Origin: Phocaeicola plebeius DSM 17135
GTDB taxonomy: Bacteria; Bacteroidota; Bacteroidia; Bacteroidales; Bacteroidaceae
Length of the DNA: 64,000 bases
Direction of reading: 5' to 3'
NCBI RefSeq assembly: GCF_000187895.1
Contig: NZ_DS990130.1
Coordinates: 558,001 to 622,000, forward strand
The position numbers were made by a program, and so were the translations under genes. Of the stretch, positions 48,294-57,100 are shown piece after piece (within the stretch, counting starts at the first letter, position 1; each line of letters begins with the position of its first letter). The notes beneath the pieces were generated by a model. It was given only the letters and a program-made list of their open reading frames with translations. It was not told the DNA's origin and did no database searches.

Positions 48294-48316
48294 TATCTTT
48301 GAATATTGCAAATATA
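48294..48316. promoter_or_regulatory. Interlocked divergent -7 boxes for udk and the Dabb gene
   Basis: The plus strand has TATCTTTG at 48294-48301 (udk) and the minus strand has TATATTTGC at 48316-48308 (Dabb gene). Each predicted transcription start (about 48307 and 48302) falls between the boxes or at the edge of the other one, so the two promoters physically overlap. Confidence 0.65.
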
Positions 48317-48339
48317 GAAATTAATTATTGAAACAAGTT

Positions 48340-48951
48340 ATGATTATCATTGGAATTGCAGGAGGAACAGGCTCCGGTAAAACAACTGTAGTGAGAAGGA
48401 TTATCGAAAGTCTGTCGGAGAATGAAGTGGCAGTGCTTCCGCTTGATTCATATTATAAGGACAGTAGTCATGTGCCCGTGGAAGAACGGCAGAACATCAA
48501 CTTTGACCATCCTTCGGCATTCGACTGGGATTTGCTCTCCAAGCATATCTCCATGCTGCGTAAGGGAGAAGCCATTGAACAGCCTGTATATTCCTATCTT
48601 ACCTGTACGCGCCAGAAAGAAACCGTGCATGTAGAACCCCGTAAGGTCATCATCATCGAAGGTATTCTGGCCTTGAGCGACCGCAGACTGTGCAAGCAGA
48701 TGGATTTGCGTATTTTTGTGGATGCCGATCCGGACGAACGTCTTATCCGTGTCATCCAGCGGGATGTGATAGAACGCGGACGTACGGCTGAGGCGGTGAT
48801 GGAACGTTATGTGCGTGTGTTGAAACCCATGCACCTGGAGTTTATCGAACCGGCTAAAAGAATTGCCGACCTGATTGTGCCGCAAGGAGGTCATAATGAA
48901 AAGGCCATCGAGATTCTGAAGATGTACATTGAACGAATCGTAGACAAATGA
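48340..48951 (+). CDS. udk: Uridine kinase
   Basis: Udk phosphorylates uridine and cytidine in pyrimidine salvage. The 203-residue P-loop kinase shows Walker A GGTGSGKTT (about residues 7-15), LPLDSYYKD, NFDHPSAFDWDLL and IIEGILAL. I start at the ATG at 48340 rather than the TTG four codons earlier. Its stop overlaps the start of the lytic transglycosylase gene by ATGA, so the two are translationally coupled although they act in different compartments. Confidence 0.95.
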   Translation: MIIIGIAGGTGSGKTTVVRRIIESLSENEVAVLPLDSYYKDSSHVPVEERQNINFDHPSAFDWDLLSKHISMLRKGEAIEQPVYSYLTCTRQKETVHVEPRKVIIIEGILALSDRRLCKQMDLRIFVDADPDERLIRVIQRDVIERGRTAEAVMERYVRVLKPMHLEFIEPAKRIADLIVPQGGHNEKAIEILKMYIERIVDK

Positions 48952-50324
48952 AAGGCTGGATAACGGGGCTGTGCTGTGTGCTGGCCCTTTTTTTGTTTTT
49001 TTCGTGCGGCTCTGAGAAAAAAACGGAAGAGACTGCCGTCGATTTACCGCAGATTCAGGAAAGAAAGGAACTGGTGGTGCTGACTGTCAACAGCTCTGTG
49101 TCTTATTTCCATTATCGTGGTGAACCTATGGGATTCCAGTACGAACTGGCCCAGCAGTTTGCCAAGTCGCTGGGACTCGACCTGAAGGTGAAGGTCGTGA
49201 AAGACGAAGAGCAACTGGTCAGCAGTCTGCTCAAAGGAGAAGGTGATTTGGTTGCCTACAACCTGATTATTACCAACCCGCTGAAAGACAGCCTGATTTA
49301 TTGTGGTGAAGAAGATATTACGCGGCAGGTAATCATACAGCGAAGAGGGAAAAAAGCTTTGAAAGACGTTACGGAACTGGTAGGAAAGAAAGTCTATGTC
49401 AATTCTGGAAAATACCGTACCCGTCTGGAGAACCTGAACCGCGAACTGGGAGGGGGAATCGATATTTGTGAGATTTCCTCCGACAGTGTGTCTTCGGAAG
49501 ACCTGATTACCTGGGTGGCAGAGGGGCGTATTGACTACACGGTGGCCACAGATGAGATTGCCCGCATCAACCGCACCTATTATCCGGTGCTCGATATTAA
49601 CCTGGCCATCAGCTTCGACCAGCGTTCTTCGTGGGCTGTGCGGAAAACTTCTCCTTTGCTGGCAGAGGCCGCTGATAAATGGCATCGCGAAAACATCAAT
49701 TCACCGGAGTTTCGTGCCAGCGCCCGCCGTTATTTTGAACTGGCCAAACGTCCGGCACACGGAGCCATTCTTTCCGTAAAAGACGGCAAGATTTCCCACT
49801 ACGATGATTTGTTCCGGCATTATGCCAAGGAAATAGGCTGGGACTGGCGACTGTTAGCCTCGCTGGCCTATACCGAATCGAACTTTAATCCGAATGTCGT
49901 ATCATGGGCCGGAGCCAAGGGGCTGATGCAGCTGATGCCAGCTACGGCACGTGCCATGGGAGTGCCGCCGGGCAAAGAGCAGGATCCGGAAGAGAGCATC
50001 AAAGCTGCTGTGAAGTATATTGCCGGAATGCAGCGTACGTTTAGTAAAATCACGGATAAGGAAGAACAGGCCAAGTTCATATTGGCCGCCTACAATTCCG
50101 GTATCGGCCATGTGACCGATGCCATGGCATTGGCTGAAAAATACGGACGTAACCGCTACATCTGGGAGCATCATGTGGCCCACTTTATGCTGTTGAAAAG
50201 CAATAAGGAGTACTATCAGGACCCTGTCTGCAAGAACGGGTATGTGCGTGGAAGCGATACCTATGAGTTTGTGCATGAAATACTGGCACGTGCGGAGCTT
50301 TACCGAAAGAAGATAAAGAAATAA
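48948..50324 (+). CDS. mltF: MltF-like membrane-bound lytic transglycosylase
   Basis: The 458-residue product is a lipoprotein (FFSC lipobox, Cys at about residue 21). It combines an ABC-type solute-binding (SBP_bac_3) domain (about 35-265) with a C-terminal SLT lysozyme-like domain (about 280-430; catalytic Glu310 in YTESNFNP, then GAKGLMQLMPATA and AAYNSGIGHV). This is the MltF arrangement: it cuts peptidoglycan to anhydromuropeptides, with the binding domain acting as an allosteric sensor in E. coli MltF. It is full length and coupled to udk. Confidence 0.93.
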   Translation: MKGWITGLCCVLALFLFFSCGSEKKTEETAVDLPQIQERKELVVLTVNSSVSYFHYRGEPMGFQYELAQQFAKSLGLDLKVKVVKDEEQLVSSLLKGEGDLVAYNLIITNPLKDSLIYCGEEDITRQVIIQRRGKKALKDVTELVGKKVYVNSGKYRTRLENLNRELGGGIDICEISSDSVSSEDLITWVAEGRIDYTVATDEIARINRTYYPVLDINLAISFDQRSSWAVRKTSPLLAEAADKWHRENINSPEFRASARRYFELAKRPAHGAILSVKDGKISHYDDLFRHYAKEIGWDWRLLASLAYTESNFNPNVVSWAGAKGLMQLMPATARAMGVPPGKEQDPEESIKAAVKYIAGMQRTFSKITDKEEQAKFILAAYNSGIGHVTDAMALAEKYGRNRYIWEHHVAHFMLLKSNKEYYQDPVCKNGYVRGSDTYEFVHEILARAELYRKKIKK

Positions 50325-50347
50325 ACAACTGAAAAGTTGGGTTTTAT

Positions 50348-50388
50348 AAATAGCCTGAAGTTTTTGCGGAAGCTTCAGGCTATTTTTT
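50348..50388 (+). terminator. Terminator of udk-mltF
   Basis: AATAGCCTGAAG pairs with CTTCAGGCTATT around a loop of about 11 nt and is followed by a T-tract. Confidence 0.88.
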
Positions 50389-50490
50389 ATGTCTCCCGTT
50401 GCGGAAACATAAGTCTCTCAGTGCGGAAATATAGGTTTCCCTATCGGAAACCGTACGGTTTATGTGGGGGAAACGTAGAAAACTTTTCAG
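50389..50490. repeat. Array D: decayed tandem mini-hairpin units with about 22-bp period
   Basis: GGAAA(C/T) recurs at 50403, 50425, 50446 and 50469 (spacing 22, 21 and 23). GGAAAT-ATAG-GTTTCC in unit 2 is a full six-pair RNA hairpin; units 1, 3 and 4 have partial complements (GTCTCT, GGTTTAT and CTTTTC). A partial unit, GTCTCCCGTTGC, precedes the first at about 50391-50402 and matches the tail of unit 1. It begins right after the mltF terminator. The rest of the gap up to the arsR promoter at 50618 is AT-rich with no feature I can name. Confidence 0.6.
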
Positions 50491-50617
50491 CAGTCTGCTT
50501 TTTCTTTTAGGAAGTTTGCAAAATATAATATGAGGCATTGTCTCTCCTGATTTTTTTAAGTTTTAGTAAGCAGATAGCTAAAATGGAAGGTATGCTTGAT
50601 AAAAATTGCTTTTTCTG

Positions 50618-50651
50618 TTGCATTATATAATTTTATTCGTAATTTTGCGAA
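50618..50651 (+). promoter_or_regulatory. arsR promoter with overlapping operator
   Basis: TTG at 50618-50620 and TAATTTTGC at 50640-50648 are 19 nt apart. The -7 box sits inside TTCGTAATTTTGCGAA (50636-50651), a TTCG-N8-CGAA palindrome repeated with small changes at 51021 and 52586. Binding of ArsR there would block RNA polymerase directly. Confidence 0.75.
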
Positions 50652-50672
50652 CAACAAACAGAAGAGGTGAAA

Positions 50673-50999
50673 ATGGTAAGAAAAAACTACTCAGAAGAAC
50701 AGGAGAAGATGGCTCGCTTTGCCAAGGCCATGGGGCATCCGGCTCGTATAGCCATACTTCAATTTTTAGCTTCGCAGGAATGTTGCTTTTTTGGCGACAT
50801 TCACGAAGAACTGCCCATAGCCAAGGCTACGGTGTCACAGCACTTGAAGGAACTGAAAGAAGCCGGGCTGATTCAGGGAGAGATTGAAGCGCCTAAGGTG
50901 AGGTATTGTATTAATAAGGAGAACTGGAAACTGGCCAAAAAAATGTTTGCCGATTTCCTGGGCCAGCCGATATGTAAAAAAGAGAGCTGTTGCGAATAA
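50673..50999 (+). CDS. arsR: ArsR-family metalloregulatory repressor
   Basis: ArsR represses the arsenic genes until trivalent arsenic binds. The 109-residue winged-helix protein has the DNA-recognition helix [16 protein letters not shown] (about residues 51-66) and a cysteine pair, Cys37-Cys38, in the helix used by classical ArsR proteins for arsenite, plus C-terminal Cys102, Cys107 and Cys108 (CKKESCC). An AGAGG ribosome site precedes the ATG at 50673; a GTG two codons earlier is less likely. It starts the arsenic cluster. Confidence 0.93.
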   Translation: MVRKNYSEEQEKMARFAKAMGHPARIAILQFLASQECCFFGDIHEELPIAKATVSQHLKELKEAGLIQGEIEAPKVRYCINKENWKLAKKMFADFLGQPICKKESCCE

Positions 51000-51010
51000 G
51001 CTCTTTTTTT
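50976..51010 (+). terminator. Weak terminator overlapping the arsR 3' end
   Basis: AGAGCT at the arsR end pairs with AGCTCT at 50999-51004, flanked by A- and T-tracts, with one bulged base. The stem includes the stop codon region, so translation may affect its folding. It may limit read-through into the next gene, which has its own operator site. Confidence 0.6.
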
Positions 51011-51020
51011 GCTGTGTTTG

Positions 51021-51036
51021 TTCGTTGTTTTGCGAA
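51021..51036 (+). promoter_or_regulatory. Second candidate ArsR operator
   Basis: TTCGTTGTTTTGCGAA differs from the arsR promoter site at two positions, both in the central spacer. It lies 26 nt before the arsF-like start and probably overlaps a weak promoter (TTGTTTTGC). Confidence 0.7.
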
Positions 51037-51062
51037 TTACTAATAATAGATATTGAAGAACG

Positions 51063-51524
51063 ATGAAAAAGATGGTATGTCTTCTGTCGGTATGCTTGGC
51101 ATTGGCCGCATGTGGGATGCAGGGCAGAAGTGAAAAAGAAATTCAAACAAGTGACAAAGTGGTGGTCGAAAACAGTGAGGTAACTGCTAAAGACCATGTA
51201 GAGGTATTGTATTTTCATGGAAAGCAGCGTTGTGCCACATGTATAGCCATTGAAAATAATACTTTGGCTGTGATGAAAGAGAATCTCTCGGAGCAGGCAA
51301 AGAAGGGAGAAGTGGTGTTCAAGGTGATAGACATCAGCAAGAAGGAAAATGAGAAGATAGCCGAAAAATATGAGGTTACCTGGTCGTCACTCTTTGTGGT
51401 GCGCTACAAGAACGGGCAGGAGACTGCGGAAAATATGACTCAGTTTGCTTTCGGGAATGCCCGTAAATCGCCGGAGGTGTTCAAGGAAGGACTGGTGAAG
51501 ACCGTCAATGACATGCTGAAATAA
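51063..51524 (+). CDS. arsF: ArsF-like thioredoxin-fold lipoprotein
   Basis: The 153-residue product has a lipoprotein signal (LAAC, Cys17) and a thioredoxin-like domain with the redox pair Cys57-Ala-Thr-Cys60 in KQRCATCIAIE, so it faces the periplasm. In Bacteroidota ars loci this protein is annotated as ArsF, linked with ArsG to nitro-organoarsenical reduction and efflux; that function is from memory of the arsEFG literature. The sequence itself supports a thiol-redox role. It lies 12 bp before the CcdA-like gene. Confidence 0.8.
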   Translation: MKKMVCLLSVCLALAACGMQGRSEKEIQTSDKVVVENSEVTAKDHVEVLYFHGKQRCATCIAIENNTLAVMKENLSEQAKKGEVVFKVIDISKKENEKIAEKYEVTWSSLFVVRYKNGQETAENMTQFAFGNARKSPEVFKEGLVKTVNDMLK

Positions 51525-51536
51525 TAAGGAGAAACT

Positions 51537-52244
51537 ATGGACTGGTTACAGACATTGTTGGACAACAGTTCTACTCCTGTATGGACGGCGTTTCTGCTTG
51601 GGCTGCTGACCGCACTTTCGCCTTGTCCGTTGGCGACCAACATTGCGGCTATTGGCTTTATCGGGAAAGACATAGAGAACCGGAAGCGTATTTTTCGGAA
51701 CGGACTGCTCTATACGCTGGGACGTATTCTTTCGTACACGTTGCTTGGGGTGGTGTTGATTCTGATTCTGAAAGAGGGGTCGAGCATGTTCGGCATACAG
51801 AAGACCATCGGGTCGTGGGGAGAGCTTGTGTTGGGACCGCTTTTGTTCCTGATAGGTCTTTTCATGCTTTTCGGTGATAGGTTGAACTTGCCTCAGTTTG
51901 GATTTCAGGGTAATGCGGAAGGACTTGCCCGGAAAGGCGGTTGGGGCGCGTTGATAATAGGCGCGTTGTTTGCCCTGGCTTTCTGTCCCACAAGCGGTGT
52001 CTTTTATTTTGGCATGCTGATACCAATGTCGGCTACGGCCACAGCAGGTTATCTGCTGCCCGTTGTGTTTGCCATTGCGACTGCTATACCGGTGCTGGTC
52101 GTGGCGTGGATTTTAGCCTTCAGTGTACAGCAGCTGAGCAGTTTTTACGGCAAGATGCAGAAGGTGCAGAAATGGATGACCCGTATAGTCGGTGTGCTGT
52201 TTATCGTCGTCGGCATATATTATAGCTGGATAATGTATTTATAA
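51537..52244 (+). CDS. arsG: CcdA/DsbD-like membrane protein (ArsG family)
   Basis: A 235-residue inner-membrane protein with six hydrophobic helices. It has one Cys-Pro motif in helix 1 (LSPCPLATN, Cys30) and one in helix 4 (AFCPTSG, Cys150), the layout used by CcdA and the DsbD core to carry electrons across the membrane. ArsG-family proteins in ars loci have been described as aromatic arsenical efflux permeases. The flanking periplasmic CxxC lipoprotein and cytoplasmic CxxC thioredoxin fit a thiol relay at least as well. Confidence 0.83.
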   Translation: MDWLQTLLDNSSTPVWTAFLLGLLTALSPCPLATNIAAIGFIGKDIENRKRIFRNGLLYTLGRILSYTLLGVVLILILKEGSSMFGIQKTIGSWGELVLGPLLFLIGLFMLFGDRLNLPQFGFQGNAEGLARKGGWGALIIGALFALAFCPTSGVFYFGMLIPMSATATAGYLLPVVFAIATAIPVLVVAWILAFSVQQLSSFYGKMQKVQKWMTRIVGVLFIVVGIYYSWIMYL

Positions 52245-52277
52245 ACGAATTTGATAACAAACAAAATCTTTACAAGT

Positions 52278-52514
52278 ATGGAAATTAAAGTATTAGGACC
52301 GGGTTGCGCAAAGTGCAAGACCACCTATAATGTAATTGAAAAAGTAATCAAGGAAAATAACCTGGACGTGAAACTGACCAAGGTGGATGACATCATGGAA
52401 ATGGTGAGCTACAACATCATGACAACTCCTGCTGTAGTGGTAGACGAAGTAGTGAAGATGAAAGGACAGGTTCCCACCGAAAGCGATGTGAAGAAACTTT
52501 TAGGAATCGAATAA
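52278..52514 (+). CDS. Small cytoplasmic thioredoxin-like protein
   Basis: The 78-residue protein has the thioredoxin-fold redox motif Cys10-Ala-Lys-Cys13 in LGPGCAKCKTTY and the cis-Pro segment MTTPAVVVDEVV. It belongs to the small archaeal/bacterial redox-active disulfide group. There is no signal peptide. It follows the CcdA-like gene by 33 bp and probably donates electrons to it. It could correspond to ArsE of arsEFG operons, but I am not certain of that match. The start is the ATG at 52278. Confidence 0.85.
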   Translation: MEIKVLGPGCAKCKTTYNVIEKVIKENNLDVKLTKVDDIMEMVSYNIMTTPAVVVDEVVKMKGQVPTESDVKKLLGIE

Positions 52515-52532
52515 ACAAGAGGATTGATTCAG

Positions 52533-52570
52533 AAGCGGCAGAAACGGCCTTCGAGGCAGCTGCCGCTTTT
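52533..52570 (+). terminator. Terminator after the small thioredoxin gene
   Basis: AAGCGGCAG (52533-52541) pairs with CTGCCGCTT (52560-52568), followed by TT. It separates the arsF-arsG-trx unit from the permease gene, which has its own operator. Confidence 0.75.
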
Positions 52571-52585
52571 ATGATAAGATACTTG

Positions 52586-52601
52586 TTCGTATTTAAACGA
52601 A
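52586..52601 (+). promoter_or_regulatory. Third candidate ArsR operator
   Basis: TTCGTATTTAAACGAA keeps the TTCG-N8-CGAA frame of the two sites near arsR. It lies 16 nt before the permease start. The TTCGT left half is identical in all three sites. Confidence 0.65.
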
Positions 52602-52617
52602 TTATAACGATAGAAAC

Positions 52618-53586
52618 ATGATACAAGATTTTGCAGACTGGCTTGTTTACGGATTGTTCGGACTGAGTGACGATACACCGCTTGGAGTAGCCGTAAATTT
52701 CTTTTTTTATGATACCATTAAGATTCTTATTCTACTGTTTTTTATCAGTGTGCTGATGGGAATCATTAACGCTTATTTCCCGATAGAACGTTTGAGGAAC
52801 TATCTGGTAACGCATAAAATGTATGGGTTGCAGTATGTATTGGCTTCCATTTTCGGAGCCATTACTCCGTTCTGTTCCTGCTCGTCCATTCCCTTGTTCA
52901 TCGGCTTTGTAAAAGGCGGTATCCCTTTGGGGGTAACGTTTGCTTTCCTGATTACTTCTCCGCTGGTGAATGAGGTGGCGGTAGCTATGTTCCTCGGCTC
53001 TTTTGGACTGAAAGTCACACTTATCTATGTCATTAGCGGTATTCTGCTGGGAGTGATAGGCGGTTTTGTGCTCGGTCGTATGCATCTCTCACCTTACCTG
53101 AGCGACTGGGTGAAGCAGATACAGGCCAACTCTTCGGCGCAGGCAGGAGAGTGGGAGAAAGACCATACCACTTTTATCAAGCGACTTCCCGTCATTGTGC
53201 GTGATGCCTGGAAGATTGTCAGTGGTGTACTGATTTACATCCTGATAGGTATCGGTATCGGTGCGTTTATGCACGGCTTTGTGCCTGAAGGATTTTTTGA
53301 GCAATACATGTCGAAGGAGAACTGGTTTGCCGTACCGCTTTCGGTCATTCTTGCCGTGCCGATGTATGCCAATGCGGCAGGTATTGTGCCGGTTATCGAG
53401 GTATTCGTGGCCAAAGGTATTCCTATGGGTACAGCCATCGCCTTCATGATGGCCGTGGTGGGGCTTTCACTTCCGGAAGCGACTTTGCTGAAAAAAGTGA
53501 TGACGTGGCGGCTGATTGCGATATTCTTCGGAACGGTGGCTTTCTTCATTATCTTGTCGGGTTATTTGTTTAATTTTGTTCTTTAA
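52618..53586 (+). CDS. arsP: Permease of the ArsP/SO_0444 family
   Basis: A 322-residue inner-membrane protein with about eight to nine helices in two inverted halves. It has the family motif FCSCSSIPLFIGFVKGG (about residues 85-101), with cysteines able to bind soft metals, and a second-half VPMYANAAGIVPVIE segment. ArsP proteins export trivalent organoarsenicals; related members are assigned to copper or zinc. It may be the only arsenical exporter in this cluster, since no ArsB or Acr3 is present. It precedes arsC by 18 bp. Confidence 0.85.
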   Translation: MIQDFADWLVYGLFGLSDDTPLGVAVNFFFYDTIKILILLFFISVLMGIINAYFPIERLRNYLVTHKMYGLQYVLASIFGAITPFCSCSSIPLFIGFVKGGIPLGVTFAFLITSPLVNEVAVAMFLGSFGLKVTLIYVISGILLGVIGGFVLGRMHLSPYLSDWVKQIQANSSAQAGEWEKDHTTFIKRLPVIVRDAWKIVSGVLIYILIGIGIGAFMHGFVPEGFFEQYMSKENWFAVPLSVILAVPMYANAAGIVPVIEVFVAKGIPMGTAIAFMMAVVGLSLPEATLLKKVMTWRLIAIFFGTVAFFIILSGYLFNFVL

Positions 53587-53604
53587 TTTATCATTGTTAC
53601 ATAT

Positions 53605-54060
53605 ATGAGAGTATTGATTCTTTGTACAGGAAATAGTTGCCGCAGCCAGATGGCCCACGGCTTTTTGCAGTCGTTCGATAAAAATATAGAAGTGTATTCG
53701 GGTGGAACAGAGCCTGCCGCACAGGTAAATGCCAAGGCGGTAGAGGTAATGAAAGAAGTCGGAATTGACATCAGTTCGCATGTGCCGACTCATGTGAATA
53801 CCTACCTTGACCAGGAGTGGGATTATGTGATTACCGTTTGCGGAGGGGCGAATGAAAGTTGTCCGGCATTTACCGGAAAAGTCGGCAAGCGTCTTCACAT
53901 CGGTTTTGACGACCCTTCGCATGCCACCGGAACTCCGGAATTTATTGAAGCAGAATTCCGTCGTGTGCGGGATGAGATTAAGAATGCCTTCGCCCGTTTC
54001 TACATTACGGAAATCAGAAAAGAAGACTTGCCCGCCTGTTCTTGCGGGGGTGGCTGTTAA
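53605..54060 (+). CDS. arsC: Thioredoxin-coupled arsenate reductase
   Basis: ArsC reduces arsenate to arsenite. The 151-residue protein has the low-molecular-weight phosphatase loop Cys7-TGNSC-Arg13 and the resolving pair Cys79/Cys86 (VCGGANESC), with the same 7-residue spacing as Cys82/Cys89 in the S. aureus enzyme. It also has an unusual cysteine-rich tail (PACSCGGGC; Cys145, 147, 151). Thioredoxin, perhaps the small one in this cluster, would regenerate it. Confidence 0.92.
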   Translation: MRVLILCTGNSCRSQMAHGFLQSFDKNIEVYSGGTEPAAQVNAKAVEVMKEVGIDISSHVPTHVNTYLDQEWDYVITVCGGANESCPAFTGKVGKRLHIGFDDPSHATGTPEFIEAEFRRVRDEIKNAFARFYITEIRKEDLPACSCGGGC

Positions 54061-54128
54061 TTGTGGTTAGTCGGTTTCCATTTTACTCTATTTTTTTCTT
54101 ATTTCTTTTATATAACCTTTTTTTCTTA

Positions 54129-54137
54129 TAAATTTGC
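54129..54137 (+). promoter_or_regulatory. -7 box for ileS
   Basis: TAAATTTGC matches the consensus 60 nt before the ileS start. The leader is too short for a T-box, and none is visible. Confidence 0.65.
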
Positions 54138-54197
54138 AGCCTAAATTTGGGAGGTTACTTCCTGAATGATTAGAAATTAGATAAAAACCACATAATT

Positions 54198-57100
54198 ATG
54201 AGTAAGAAGTTTACTGAATATTCTCAGCTCAACTTGTCAGAAATAAACAAGGAGGTGCTGAAAAAATGGGATGAAAACGATGTGTTCTCTAAAAGTATGA
54301 CAGAACGTGAGGGGTATCCTTCTTTCGTGTTCTACGAAGGTCCTCCCTCGGCTAACGGTATGCCGGGTATTCACCACGTGATGGCACGTACAATTAAGGA
54401 TACATTCTGTCGTTTCAAGACCATGAAAGGTTTCCAGGTGAAGCGTAAAGCTGGATGGGATACACACGGACTTCCGGTGGAACTGGGAGTGGAAAAGGCA
54501 CTTGGAATCACTAAAGAGGATATCGGTAAAACGATTTCTGTGGCAGACTACAACAAGCATTGCCGCACGGATGTCATGAAGTTCACGAAAGAATGGACTG
54601 ACCTTACCCATAAGATGGGTTACTGGGTAGACCTGGAAAATCCGTACATTACTTACGATAACCGTTACATTGAAACTTTGTGGTGGTTGTTGCAGCAGCT
54701 TTACAAGAAAGGTTTGCTGTACAAGGGATATACCATCCAGCCGTATTCTCCGGCAGCAGGTACAGGCTTGAGCTCACATGAGTTGAACCAGCCGGGATGT
54801 TACCGCGACGTGAAAGACCTTACCGTGGTAGGTCAGTTCAAGATGAAGAATCCGAAGCCGGAAATGGCAGAGTGGGGTACACCTTACTTCATTGCATGGA
54901 CTACTACTCCGTGGACATTGCCTTCAAATACGGCACTTTGTGTGGGCCCGAAGATTGACTATGTAGCTGTTCAGACTTACAATGCTTATAATGGAGAAAA
55001 GATGACGGTGGTACTTGCCAAACCTTTGCTCTATACGCATTTCAATAAAAAGGCAGAAGACATTGCACTGGAAGACTACAAGCCGGGTGATAAACTGATT
55101 CCGTTCAAAGTGGTAGGCGAGTACAAGGGTACTGACCTGGTTGGTATGGAATACGAGCAGCTTATCCCATGGGTGAAACCAGTGGAAGTTGCAGAAGACG
55201 GTTCCTGGAAAGAAGCTTCGGCTAAAGCATTCCGTGTCATCCCGGGTGATTATGTCACTACAGAAGACGGTACGGGTATCGTACATATTGCACCGACATT
55301 TGGTGCGGACGATGCGAACGTGGCTCGTGCGGCAGGTATTCCTTCTTTGTTCATGATTAATAAGAAAGGCGAGACTCGTCCGATGGTTGACCTGACCGGT
55401 AAGTTCTACCTGATGGAGGAACTGGATGAGGCTTTCGTAAAGGAATGTGTCGATGTAGAAAAATACAAGGAATATGAAGGCCGTTGGGTGAAGAACGCAT
55501 ACGATCCGCAGTTCACTGTAGACGGAAAATACGATGAAAAGGCTGCACAGGCTGCTGAATCGCTCGACGTATATATCTGCATGATGCTGAAACAGCAGGG
55601 ACTGGCATTCAAGACTGAAAAGCATGTGCACAACTATCCGCACTGCTGGCGTACCGACAAACCGGTATTGTACTATCCGCTGGATAGCTGGTTTATCCGC
55701 TCTACTGCTTGCAAGGACCGTATGATTGAGTTGAACAAGACCATCAACTGGAAACCTGAATCAACTGGTTCCGGACGTTTCGGCAAGTGGCTGGAAAACT
55801 TGAATGACTGGAACTTGAGCCGTTCACGCTACTGGGGTACTCCGCTGCCTATCTGGAGAAGTGAGGATGGCGAAGAAATCTGCATCGGTTCAGTAGAAGA
55901 ACTGTACAACGAGATAGAGAAGTCTGTAGCAGCTGGCTTCATGACAGAAAATCCGTATAAGAAATTAGGATTCCAGCCGGGTGTATATAACAAGGAAAAC
56001 TACGATAAGATTGACTTGCACCGTCCGTATGTAGACGACATCATCCTGGTATCTGCTTCAGGCAAACCGATGAAGCGTGAATCAGACTTGATTGACGTAT
56101 GGTTTGACTCAGGTGCTATGCCGTATGCACAGTTGCACTATCCGTTCGAAAACAAGGAACTGGTAGATTCACGCAGCTACTATCCGGCCGACTTCATCGC
56201 GGAAGGTGTGGACCAGACTCGTGGATGGTTCTTTACATTGCATGCCATCGCTACAATGGTGTTCGACAGTGTGGCTTACAAGAACGTGATTTCAAATGGT
56301 CTGGTACTCGACAAGAACGGAAACAAGATGTCTAAGCGTCTGGGTAATGCTGTAGATCCGTTCGGTGCCATCGAGAAGTTTGGTTCTGACCCGTTGCGCT
56401 GGTACATGATTACCAACTCTTCTCCATGGGACAACTTGAAGTTCGATACAGACGGAGTGGATGAAGTACGTCGTAAGTTCTTTGGAACATTGTATAATAC
56501 TTACTCATTCTTTGCACTGTATGCCAATGTAGATGGCTTTACATACGCTGAAGAAGATGTGCCGATGAACGAGCGTCCGGAAATTGACCGTTGGATTCTT
56601 TCACTGTTGAATTCATTGATTAAGAATGTGGATGCTTGCTTTGCCGATTACGAACCGACAAAGGCTGGCCGTCTGATTACAGACTTTGTAAACGATAACT
56701 TGAGTAACTGGTACGTGCGTCTGAACCGTAAACGTTTCTGGGGTAGTGCCATGTCAACTGATAAGTTGTCTGCTTACCAGACCTTGTACACTTGCTTGGA
56801 AACGGTAGCTAAGCTGATGGCGCCGATTGCTCCGTTCTATGCAGACCGTCTGTACATGGATTTGATTGCGGTGACCGGACGTGACCAGGTAGTATCTGTT
56901 CACCTTGCCAAGTTCCCGGTAGCCGATGAAAACCTGATTAATGCAGAACTGGAAGCTCGTATGCAGATGGCACAGGATGTGACTTCTATGGTATTGGCTT
57001 TGCGTCGTAAAGTCAACATTAAGGTTCGTCAGCCGCTGCAGTGTATCATGATTCCGGTAGTAGATGAAGCGCAGAAGCAGCATATCGAAGCCGTGAAAGA

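Noticed and set aside
53605-54060. Protein tyrosine phosphatase instead of ArsC
   Set aside because: The resolving cysteine pair Cys79/Cys86 and the ars context indicate a thioredoxin-coupled arsenate reductase.
54061-54197. T-box riboswitch in front of ileS
   Set aside because: The leader after the -7 box is only about 55 nt and lacks a T-box sequence, specifier stem or terminator.
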